Of a stretch of 64,000 nt of DNA, positions 48,118-60,400 are shown in pieces. The DNA comes from Axinella damicornis. Taxonomy: Eukaryota; Porifera; Demospongiae; Axinellida; Axinellidae. How positions within the stretch are numbered: the first letter of the stretch is position 1; every line of letters starts with the position of its first letter. The position numbers and the translations under genes were made by a program. The stretch spans positions 19,781,985 through 19,845,984 of the forward strand of contig OZ007507.1 in the NCBI GenBank assembly GCA_963931865.1, given 5' to 3'. Below the pieces are notes generated by a model. That model saw nothing but the letters and a program-made list of their open reading frames with translations. It made no database searches and was not told the origin of the DNA.

Positions 48118-48470
48118 TGAAACCCAGGTACTTGCATGTGACAGGTACAGTGAGTAGTGTGTATGCGAAATTAATGTTGGCAGAATCAGTCTTTGCAGTA
48201 ATTCATATGTGTTCCAATACCGTGTTTTTCAGGTTGCTTGCTTCGTCCAAACTCGGAATGCAAAACTGCAAAGTATCACGTGACTTGAATCCACCAATAG
48301 AATCCAAGTTGTCACGTGACAACTTGGATTCTATTGGTGGATTCAAGTCACGTGATACTTTGCAGTTTTGCATTCCGAGTTTGGACGAAGCAAGCAACCT
48401 GAAAAACACGGTAGCTATCTACTCAAGTGGCACACACACAGGATGTCACACCTTTAGATTATGTTTCTGT
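46790..48470. repeat. Second copy of the composite repeat block (see 32250-33690)
   Basis: Colinear with 32250-33690: the AGGAACAAACGACACTTCAC segment, an R1 repeat copy (47550-47815), CCTTAGACTGGTACAGCTGT and the GT tail (48060-48118). It differs by small indels and by the palindromic insertion at 48220-48411. Confidence 0.7.
48220..48411. mobile_element. 192-bp perfectly palindromic MITE with TA target duplication
   Basis: Arms of 91 nt (CCGTGTTTTTCAGGTTGCTT to the centre) are exactly complementary around GTCACGTGAC. It is flanked by TA on both sides. The paralogous block at about 33618 has the empty site CCAATAGCTATC, against CCAATA-element-TAGCTATC here, which gives the insertion boundaries and TSD directly. 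The TA duplication fits a Tc1/mariner-type MITE. Identical frames on both strands are a consequence of the palindrome. Confidence 0.9.
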
Positions 48471-48477
48471 TTATAAC

Positions 48478-51400
48478 GAGGGGCAACCGCACTTCTGGTA
48501 GCCGTTGCAACGCCGCGGTTGCCTCGCCGTAGCGAAGCTAATTATTGCAATTCGTTCCAATTAACGCACATGCCACGTGGCTCAGTCGATCGCGAGCAAT
48601 GGCGACCAAAAGGAAGACAAGACAGCACTCACAACTTAGCCAGCACGGTGAGTTTTGGCATGTAAGCGTCAGTGAACGACAGCGATCACGGCTGTGTGGT
48701 CAGAATGTTCGTGTGCCTTTCCTAAGAACGGTACTGCCACCGGAAGTCGGAGAGAGTGCTCGAGCAATGGCGGCCACGGCGAGACAAAAGCGCTTGTATC
48801 TCCACCACCAAGGTGAGTTTCGCCACAATTATTGTGTGGTTGTGTCACTGCATGATAGCGATCACGACGGTGTAGTCAGAATCTCTGTAGACCTTTCCTG
48901 CGTGCTGTGAGGTTTGATTATTTAATTATTTAGATTATTCGAGGGGCAACCGCACTCCTGGTAGCCGCGATGCAACCGGTTGCAACTCGCTGGGTGGTCA
49001 TAGTCTTTGTGGCAATGAAAACTTTGAATGTTGAAGAGAGCGCTCGAGCAATGGCCGGCTGCGACTCGCCGTAGCGAAAGCTGAGTATCGCAGTTAGTTC
49101 CAATTAACGCACACGCCACGTGGCAACCACGCTATGTCGATCACTAGCAATGGCGACCAAAAGGAAGACAAGACATTATTACAGCACTCACAACTTAGCC
49201 AGCACGGTGAGTTTTGGCATGTAAGCGTCAGTGAACGACAGCGATCACGGCCATGTGGTCAGAATCTTTGTGTGCCTTTGCTAAGAACGGTACTGCCACC
49301 GGAAGTCGGAGAGAGCGCTCGAGCAATGGCGGCCATGGCGAGACATAAGCGCTTGTATCTCCACCACCAAGGTGAGTTTCAGCACAATTATTATACGTTT
49401 GTCTAACTGCATTATAGCCATCACGACGGTGTAGTCAGAATCTCTGTAGACCTTTCCTGTGAGCTGTGAGGTTTGATTATTTAATTAATTATCGAGGGGC
49501 AACCGCACTCCTGGTAGCCGCAATGCAACCGGTTGCAACTTGCTGGGTGGTCATAGTCTTTGTGGCAATGAAACTTTGAAAGTTGAAGAGAGTGCTCGAG
49601 CAATGGCGGCTGAAGGGAAGACAAAAGCACTCACAACTCCACTACCAAGATGAATTTCAGCAACAAAATTGTACGGTTGGGTCACTGCATGATAGTGATC
49701 ATGAAAATTTAGTCAGAACCTTGTAGGTCCTTCCTGCGGGCTGGGAGGTTTTTTATTTGTTTATATTTGCTTTATTAGCGAGGGGCAACCGCACTCCTGG
49801 TAGCAGCGGTTAAACGGTAGCACAAGCTAAGTGTGACCGTTCGTTCCAATTATCACACAACACGTGAGTACCATGACAGCTATATATAGATATAGGGAAG
49901 ATCAGAAATTATTTAGAGTGCTCTCAAGTACGAAGTCTCGAATAAAACGCAGCCGCGTTGCAACCCCAGTTGCGACTTGCCGTAGCGCAAGCTAAGTATT
50001 GCAATACGTTCCAATTAACGCACATGCCACGTGGCAACCACGCTCAGTCGATCGCGAGCAATGGCGACCAAAAGGAAGACAAGACATTCTCACAACTTCG
50101 CCAGCACGGTGAGTTTCGGTATGTAACCGTCAGTGAACGACAGCGATTACGGCCGTGTGGTCAGAATCTTCGTGTGCCTTTCCTAAGAACGGTACTGCCA
50201 CCGGAAGTCGATGGAGCGCTAGAGCAATGGCGGCCAACGGCGAGACAAAAGCGCTCATATCTCCACCACCAAGGTGAGTTTCAGCACGATTATTTTGATT
50301 TTGTGTCACTGCATCATAGCGATCACGACGGTGTAGTCAGAATCTTTGTAGGCCACTCGGAAATAGTCAAACGTTTATTAATTAATTACATTACGCGGCA
50401 CAATTTTCTCTATACCAGGAGTGTAATTACATTACGCGGCACAATTTTTCCTATACCAGGAGTGTAACGAGGGGCAACCGCACTCCTGGTAGCCGTTGCA
50501 ACGCCGCGGTTGCCTCGCCGTAGCGAAGCTAATTATTGCAATTCGTTCCAATTAACGCACATGCCACGTGGCTCAGTCGATCGCGAGCAATGGCGACCAA
50601 AAGGAAGACAAGACAGCACTCACAACTTAGCCAGCACGGTGAGTTTTGGCATGTAAGCGTCAGTGAACGACAGCGATCACGGCTGTGTGGTCAGAATCTT
50701 CGTGTGCCTTTCCTAAGAACGGTACTGCCACAGGAAGTCGGAGAGAGTGCTCGAGCAATGGCGGCCACGGCGAGACAAAAGCGCTTGTATCTCCACCACC
50801 AAGGTGAGTTTCGCCACAATTATTGTGTGGTTGTGTCACTGCATGATAGCGATCACGATGGTGTAGTCAGAATCTCTTTAGAACTTTCCTGCGTGCTGTG
50901 AGGTTTGATTATTTAATTATTTAGATTATTTACGAGGGGCAACCGCACTCCTGGTAGCCGTTGAAACTCCGCGGTTGCCTCGCGGTAGCGCAAGCTAATT
51001 ATTGCAATTCGTTCCAATTAACGCACATGCCACGTGGCAACCACGCTCAGTCGAACGCTAGCAATGGCGACCAAAGGGAAGACACGAAATTATAACAGCA
51101 CTTACAACCTTTCCAGCACGGTGAGTTTTGGTATGTAACCGTCGGTGAACAACAGCGATTACGGCTGTGTGGTCAGAATCTTTGTGGGCCCTTCGTATGA
51201 CTGTACTGGCAACCAACGTCGAAGAGAGCGATCAGCAATGGCGGCCGACGGCACGACAAAAGCGCTTGTATCTCCATCACCAAGGTGAGTTTCGCCACAA
51301 TTATTGTGTGGTAGTGTCACTACATGATAGCGATCACGACGGTGTAGTCAGAATCTCTGTAGACCTTTCCTGCATGCTGTGAGGTTTGATTATTTAATTA

Positions 51401-54400
51401 TTTAGATTTGATTATTTACGCGGCACAATTTTTCCCCTACCAGGAGTGTAATTTACGCGGCACTTTATTTCCTATACCAGGAGTGTAATATCGAGGGGCA
51501 ACCGCACTCCTGGTAGCCGTTGCAACTCCGCGGTTGCCTCGCAGTAGCGCAAGCTAATTATTGCAATTCGTTCCAATTAACGCACATGCCACGTGGCACG
51601 CTCAGTCGAAAGCTAGCGCTAGCAATGGCGACCAAAGGGAAGACACGAAATTATAACAGCACTTACAACCTTGCCAGCACGGTGAGTTTCGGTATGTAAC
51701 CGTCAGTGAACAACAGCGATTACGGCTGTGTTGTCAGAATCTTTGTGGGCCCTTCGTATGACTGTACTGGCAACCAACGTCGAAGAGAACGATCGAGCAA
51801 TGGCGGCCGACGGCACGACAAAAGCGATTGTATCTCCATCACCAAGGTGAGTTTCGCCACAATTATTGTGTGGTTGTGTCACTGCATGATAGCGATCACG
51901 ATGGTGTAGTCCGAATCTCTTTAGACCTTTCCTGCGTGCTGTGAGGTTTGATTATTTATTTAGATTATTTAGATCGAGGGGCAACCGCACTCCTGGTAGC
52001 CGCGGTTGCAACGCCGGCTGCGACTCGCCGTAGCGCTTATCGCAGTTAGTTCCAATTAACGCACAAGCTATTGCCACGTGGCAACCACGAACGCTAGCAA
52101 TGGCGACCAAAGGGAAGACACGAAATATAACAGCACTTACAACATTGCCAGCACGGTGAGTTTTGGTATATAAGCGTCAGTAAACAACAGCGATTACGGC
52201 TGTGTGGTCAGAATCTTCGTGGGCCCTTCGTATGACTGTACTGGCCACCAACGTCGAAGAGAACGATCGAGCAATGGCGGCCGACGGCACGACAAAAGCG
52301 CTTGTATCTCCACCACCAAGGTGAGTTTCAGCACAATTATTGTACGGTCGTGTCACTGCATGATAGCGACCACGACGGTGTAGTCAGAATCTCTGTAGAC
52401 CATTCCTGCGTGCTGTGAGGTTTGATTATTTAATTATTTAGATTAGTTAGATTAGTTAGATTACGCGGCACAATTTTTCCCCTACCAGGAGTGTAATAGT
52501 TAGTTACGCGGCACAATTTTCTCTATACCAGGAGTGTAACGAGGGGCAACCGCACTCCTGGTAGCCGCGGATAAACGGTAGCACTAGCTAAGTGTGACAG
52601 TTCGTTCCAATTATCACACATCACGTGAGTACCATGATAGATATATATAGAGAGAAATTATATAGAGTGCTATCAAGTCTCAAGTACCATTCTTAGCCGC
52701 GTTGCAACCCCGCCACGCCGTACGTAGCGCGAGCGCAAGCTGCAATTTGTTCCAATTAACGCACATGCCACGTGGCAACTACGCTCAGTCGATCGCGAGC
52801 AATGGCGACCTAAAGGAAGACAAGACATTAGTACAGCACTCACAACTTAGCCAGCACGGTGAGTTTCGGCATGTAAGCGTCAGTGAACGACTACGATCAC
52901 GGCCGTGTGGTCAGAATCTTCGTATGCCTTTCCTAAGAACGGTACTGCCACCGGAAGTCGGAGAGCGCTCGAGCAATGGCGGCCAACGGCGAGACAAAAG
53001 CGTTCATATCTCTACCACCAAAGTGAGTTTCAGCACAATTATTTTGATTTTGTGTCACTGCATCATAGCGATCACGACGGTGTAGTCAGAATCTTTGTAG
53101 GCCATTCGGAAATAGTCAAACGTTTATTAATTATTTAGATTAATTAATTACGCGGCACAATTTTTCCTATACCAGGAGTGTAACGAGGGGCGACCGCACT
53201 CCTGGTAGCCGCGATGCAACCTGTTGCAACTCGCTGTGTGGTCATAGTCTTTGTGGCAATGAAACTTTGAAAGTACGTTGAAGAGAGCGCTCGAGCAATG
53301 GCGGCTGAAGGGAAGACAAAGGCACTCATGCACAACTCCACGACCAAGATGAATTTCAGCAACAAAATTGTATGGTTGGGTCACTGCACGATAGTGATCA
53401 TGAAGATTTAGTCAGAACCTTTGTAGGTCCTTCCTGCGGGCTGGGAGGTTTTTTATTTGTTTATATTTGCTTTATTAGCGAGGGGCAACCGCACTCCTGG
53501 TAGCCGCGATGCAACCGGTTGCAACTCGCTGGGTGGTCATAGTCTTCGTGGCAGTGAAACTTTGAAAGTTGAAGAGAGCGCTCGAGCAATGGCGGCTGAA
53601 GGGAAGACAAAAGCACTCACAACTCCACTACCAAGATGAATTTCAGCCACAAAATTGTACCGTTGGGTCACTGCACGATAGTTATCATGAAGATTTAGTC
53701 AGAACCTTTGTAGGGCCTTCCTGCGGGGTGGGAGGTTTTTTATTTGTTTATATTTGCATTATTAGCGAGGGGCAACCGCACTCCTGGTAGCCGCGATGCA
53801 ACCAGTTGCAACTTGCTGGGTGGTCATAGTCTTTGTGGCAATGAAAATTTGAAAGTTGAAGAGAGCGCTCGAGCAATGGCGGAAGACAAAAGCACTCACA
53901 ACCCCACCAGCAAGATGAATTTCAGATACAAAATTGTATGGTTGGTTCACTGCACGATAGTGATCATGAAGATTTAGTCAGAACCTTTGTAGGTCCTTCC
54001 TGCGGGCTTGGAGGTTATTTATTTGTTTATATTTGCATTATTAGCGAGGGGCAACCGCACTCCTGGTAGCCGCGATGCAACCGGTTGCAACTCGCTGGGT
54101 GGTCATAGTCTTTGTGGCAATGAAACTTTAAAAGTTGAAGAGAGCGTTCGAGCAATGGCGGCTGAAGGGAAGACAAAAGCACTCACAACTCCACGACCAA
54201 GATGAATTTCAGCAACAAAATTGTACGGTTGGGTCACTGCACGATAGTGATCATGAAGATTTAGTCAGAACTTGTGTAGGTCCTTCCTGCGGGCTGGGAG
54301 GTTTTTTATTTGTTTATATTTGCATTATTAGCGAGGGGCAACCGCACTCCTGGTAGCCGCGATGCAACCGGTTGCAACTCGCTGGGTGGTCATAGTCTTT

Positions 54401-57400
54401 GTGGCAATGAAACTTTGAAATTTGAAGAGAGTGCTCGAGCAATGGCGGCTGAAGGGAAGACAAAAGCACTCACAACTCCACCAGCAAGATGAATTTCTGC
54501 AAAAAAATTGTATGGTTGGTTCACTGCACGATAGTGATCATGAAGATTTAGTCAGAACCTTTGTAGGTCCTTCCTGCGGGCTGGGAGGTTTTTTATTTGT
54601 TTATATTTGCATTATTAGCGAGGGGCAACCGCACTCCTGGTAGCCGCGATGCAACCGGTTGCAACTCGCTGGGTGGTCATAGTCTTTGTGGCAATGAAAC
54701 TGAAAGTTGAGAGCGCTCAAGCAATGGCGGCTGAAGGGAAGACAAAAGCACTCACAACTCCACTACCAAGATGAATTTCAGCAACAAAATTGTACGGTTG
54801 GGTCACTGCACGATAGTGATCATGAAGATTTAGTCAGAACCTCTGTAGGTCCTTCCTGCGGGCTGGGAGGGGTTTTATTTGTTTATATTTGCTTTATTAG
54901 CGAGGGGCAACCGCACTCCTGGTAGCCGTTGCAACTCCGCGGTTGCCTCGCAGTAGCGCAAGCTAATTATTGCAATTCGTTCCAATTAACGCACATGCCA
55001 CGTGGCAACCACGCTCAGTCGAACGCTAGCAATGGCGACCAAAGGGAAGACACGAAATTATAACAGCACTTACAACCTTGCCAGCACGGTGAGTTTCGGT
55101 ATGTAACCGTCAGTGAACAACAGCGATTACGGCTGTGTGGTCAGAATCTTGTGGGCCCTTCGTATGACTGTACTGACAACCCACGTCGAAGAGAACGATC
55201 GAGCAATGGCGGCCGACGGCACGACAAAAGCGATTGTATCTCCATCACCAAGGTGAGTTTCGCCACAATTATTGTGTGGTTGTGTCACTGCATGATAGCG
55301 ATCACGATGGTGTAGTCAGAATCTCTGTAGACCTTTTCTGCGTGCTGTGAGGTTTGATTATTTAATTATTTAGATTATTTAATTATTTATTTACGCGGCA
55401 CAATTTTTCCTATACCAGGAGTGTAACGAGGGGCAACCGCACTCCTGGTAGCCGTTGCAACGCCGCGGTTGCCTCGCCGTAGCGAAGCTAATTATTGCAA
55501 TTCGTTCCAATTAACGCACATGCACGTGGCTCAGTCGATCGCGAGCAATGGCGATCAAAAGGAAGACAAGACAGCGCTCACAACTTAGCCAGCACGGTGA
55601 GTTTTGGCATGTAAGCGTCAGTTAACGACAGCGATCACGGCTGTGTGGTCAGAATCTTCGTGTGCCTTTGCTAAGAACGGTACTGCCACCGGAAGTCGGA
55701 GAGAGCGCTCGAGCAATGGCGGCCACGGCGAGACAGAAGTGCTTGTATCTCCACCACCAAGGTGAGTTTCAGCACAATTATTATACGTTTGTCTAACTGC
55801 ACGATAGCCATCACGACAGTGTAGTCAGAATCTCTGTAGACCTTTCCTGCGAGCTATGAGGTTTGATTAATTAGATTAATTATTTAATTATTTACGCGGC
55901 ACAATTTTTCCCCTACCAGGAGTGTAACAAGGGGCAACCGCACTCCTGGTAGCAGCCGATGCAACCGGTTGCAACTCGCTGGTAGCGCAAGCTAGGTATT
56001 GCAACTGCCAGCACGGTGAGTTATGGCGTCAGTGAACGACAGCGATCACGGCCGTGTGGTCTGAATCTTCGTGTGCCTTTCCTAAAAACGCCCCAGGCTC
56101 ATATATCTCCACCACCAAGGTGAGTTTCAACACCTACTTTTTACATTCAGGTCAGTGCATGATAGTGATCACGGTGGTGTAGTCAGAATTTCTGTAGGCC
56201 AAGCCTAAGTACTCAAACATTATTTAATATGTTTATTTCTGCTTTGTTGACGAGGGGCAACCGCACTCCTGGTAGCCGCGATGCAACCGGTTGCACTCGC
56301 TGGGTGGTCATAGTCTTTGTGGCAATGAAACTTTGAAAGTTGAAGAGAGCACTCAGGCAATGGCGGCTGAAGGGAAGACAAAAGCACTCACAACTCCACT
56401 ACCAAGGTGAATTTCAGCAACAAAATTGTACGGTTGGGTCACTGCACGATAGTGATCATGAAGATTTAGTCAGAACCTTTGTAGGTCCTTCCTGTGGGCT
56501 GGGAGGTTTTTTATTTGTTTATATTTGCTTTATTAGCGAGGGGCAACCGCACTCCTGGTAGCCGTTGCAACGCCGGCTGCGACTCGCCGTAGCGCAAGCT
56601 AAGTATCGCCGTTAGTTCCAATTAACGCACATGCCACGTGGCAACCACGCTCAGTCGAACGATAGCAATGGCGACCAAAGGGAAGACACGAAATTATAAC
56701 AGCACTTACAACCTTGCCAGCACGGTGAGTTTTGGTGTGTAAGTGTCAGTGAACAACAGCGATTACGGCTGTGTGGTCAGAATCTTGGTGGGCCCTTCGT
56801 ATGACTGTACTGGCAACCAACGTCGAAGAGCGATCGAGCAATGGCGGCCGACGGCACGACAAAAGCGCTTGTATCTCCACCACCAAGGTGAGTTTCAGCA
56901 CAATTATTATACGTTTGTCTAACTGCATGATAGCCATCACGACGGTGTAGTCAGAATCTCTGTACACCTTTCCTGCGAGCTATGAGGTTTGATTATTTAG
57001 ATTAATTATTTAATTATTTACGCGGCACAATTTTTCCCCTACCAGGAGTGTAACGAGGGGCAACCGCACTCCTGGTAGCCTAGCCGTTGCAACGCCGGCT
57101 GCGACTCGCCGTAGCGCAAGCTATAGCGCTAAGTATCGCAGTTAGTTCCAATTAACGCACATGCCACGTGGCAACCACGCTCAGTCGGTCGCAAGCAAAG
57201 TGGCGGCCAAAAGGAAGACAAGACATTAGTACAGCACTCACAACTCAGCCAGCACGGTGAGTTTTGGCATGTAAGCGTCAGCGATCACGGCCGTGTGGTC
57301 AGAATCTTCGTGTGCCTTTCCTAAGAACGGTACTGCCACCGGAAGTCGGAGAGCGCGCTCGAGCAATGGCGGCCACGGCGAGACAAAAGCGCTTGTATCT

Positions 57401-60400
57401 CCACCACCAAGGTGAGTTTCAGCACAATTATTATACGTTTGTCTAACTGCATGATAGCGATCACGACGGTGTAGTCAGAATCTCGGTAGACCTTTCCTGC
57501 GAGCTATGAGGTTTGATTATTTACATTAATTAATTAATTAATTAATTAATTACGCGGCACAATTTTTCCTATACCAGGAGTGTAACGAGGGGCAACCGCA
57601 CTCCTGGTAGCAGCCGATGCAACCGGTTGCAACTCGCTGGTAGCGCAAGCTAGGTATTGCAACTCACAACTGCCAGCACGGTGAGTTATGGCGTCAGTGA
57701 ACGACAGCGATCACGGCCGTGTGGTCTGAATCTTCGTGTGCCTTTCCTAAAAACGCCCCAGGCTCATATCTTCACCACCAAGGTGAGTTTCAACGCCAAC
57801 TTTTTACATTCATGTCAGTGCATGACAGTGATCACGGCGGTGTAGTCAGAATTTCTGTAGGCCAAGCCTAAGTACTCAACATTATTTAATATGTTTATTT
57901 CTGCTTTGTTGACGAGGGGCAACCGCACTCCTGGTAGCCGCGATGCAACCGGTTGCAACTGGCTGGGTGGTCATAGTCTTTGTGGCAATGAAACTTTGAA
58001 AGTTGAAGAGAGCGCTCGAGCAATGGCGGCTGAAGGGAAGCCAAAAGCACTCACAACTCCACGACCAAGATGAATTTCAGCAACAAAATTGTACGGTTGG
58101 GTCACTGCACGATAGTGATCATGAAGATTTAGTCAGAACCTTTGTAGGTCCTTCCTGCGGGCTGGGAGGTTTTTTATTTGTTTATATTTGCATTATTAGC
58201 GAGGGGCAACCGCACTCCTGGTAGCCGCTGCAACGCCGGCTGCGACTCGCCGTAGCGCAAGCTATAGCGCTAAGTATCGCAGTTAGTTCCAATTAACGCA
58301 CATGCCACGTGGCAACCACGCTCAGTCGGTCGCAAGCAATGGCGGCCAAAAGGAAGACAAGACATTATTACAGCACTCACAACTCAGCCAGCACGGTGAG
58401 TTTTGGCATGTAACCGTCAGTGAACGACAGCGATCACGGCCGTGTGGTCAGAATCTTTGTGTGCCTTTCCTAAGAACGGTACTGCCACCGGAAGTCGGAG
58501 AGAGCGCTCTAGCAATGGCGGCCACGGCGAGACAAAAGCGCTTGTGTCTCCACCACCAAGGTGAGTTTCAGCACAATTATTATACGTTTGTCTAACTGCA
58601 TGATAGCGATCACGACGGTGTAGTCAGAATCTTGGTAGACCTTTCCTGCGAGCTATGAGGTTTGATTATTTACATTATTTACATTAATTAATTAATTAAT
58701 TACGCGGCACAATTTTTCCTATACCAGGAGTGTAACGAGGGGCAACCGCACTCCTGGTAGCCGCGGTTAAACGGTAGCGCAAGCTAAGCGTGACAGTTCG
58801 TTCCAATTGTCACACATGACGTGAGTACCATGATAGCTATATATAGGGAAGATCAGATAGAGTGCTCCCAAGTGCATTGCAACCCCGGTTACGACTCGCC
58901 GTAGCGCAAGCTAGTATCGCAATTCGTTCCAATTAACGCACATGCCACGTGGCAACCACGCTCCAGTCGATCGCGAGCAATGGCGACCAAAAGGAAGACA
59001 AGACATTATTACAGCACTCACAACTTAGCCAGCACGGTGAGTTTTGGCATGCAAGCGTCAGTGAACGACAGCGATCACGGCCGTGTGGTCAGAATCTTCG
59101 TGTGCCTTTCCTAAGAACGGTACTGCCACCGGAAGTCGAAGAGAGCGCTCGAGCAATGGCAGCCACGGCGAGACAAAAGCGCTCATATCTCCACCACCAA
59201 GGTGAGTTTCAACACCAACTTTTTACATTCAGGTCAGGGCATGATAGCGATCACGGCGGTGTAGTCACAATTTCTGTAGGCCAAGCCTAAGTACTCAAAC
59301 ATTATATTAATTAATTATATTATTTACGCGGCACAATTTTTCCCCTACCAGGAGTGTAAATATATATATATATATATATAATAGGGGCAACCGCACTCCT
59401 TGTAGCCGCGTTGCAACCGGTTGCAACTGGACGGTAGCGCAAGCTAGGTATTGCAACTCATTCCAATTAACGCACATGCCACGTGAGGACCACGCTCGCG
59501 CTCTCGGTCCGGTCGACGACGTCGCGTCAACGTCGATCGATTGAGCTGAGTCAGCAATGGCGGCCCAAGGAGAACACAAGAAACTGCTACAGCGCTCACA
59601 ACTTCGCCAGCACGGTGAGGTTTGGCATGTAAGCGTCAGTAAACGACAGCAATCACGGCCGTGTGGTCAGAATCTTCGTGTGCCTTTCCTAAGAACGGTA
59701 CTGCCACCGGAAGTCGAAGAGAGCGCTCGAGCAATGGCAGCCACGGCGAGACAAAAGCGCTCATATCTCCACCACCAAGATGAGTTTCAACACCAACTTT
59801 TTACATTCAGGTCAGGGCATGATAGCGATCACGGCGGTGTAGTCAGAATTTCTGTAGGCCAAGCCTAAGTACTCAAACATTATATATATTATATTGGATT
59901 AATTAATTATTTATTTACGCGGCACAATTTTTCCCCTACCAGGAGTGTAACGAGGGGCAACCACACTCCTGGTAGCCTAGCCGCGTTGCAACCCCGGTTG
60001 CGACTCGCCGTAGCGCAAGCTAAGTATTGCAATTCGTTCCAATTAACGCACATGCCACGTGGCAACCACGCTCAGTCGATCGCGAGCAATGCAATGGCGA
60101 CCGAAGGAAGACAAGACATTATTACAGCACTCACAACTTAGCCAGCACGGTGAGTTTGGCATGCAAGCGTCAGTGAACGACAGCGATCACGGCCGTGTTG
60201 TCAGAATCTTCGTGTGCCTTCCTAAGAACGGTACTGCCACCGGAAGTCGATGGAGCGATCGAGCAATGGCGGCCAACAGCGAGACAAAAGCGCTCATATC
60301 TCCACCACCAAGGTGAGTTTCAGCACCAACTTTTATCATTCAGGTCAGTGCATGATAGCGATCACGGCGGTGTAGTCAGAATCTCTGTAGGCCAATCCTA

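Noticed and set aside
48060..48476. 138-aa frame FFRLLASSKLGMQ... and its identical minus-strand twin
   Set aside because: Both come from the 192-bp perfect palindrome; identical peptides on both strands are a symmetry artefact.
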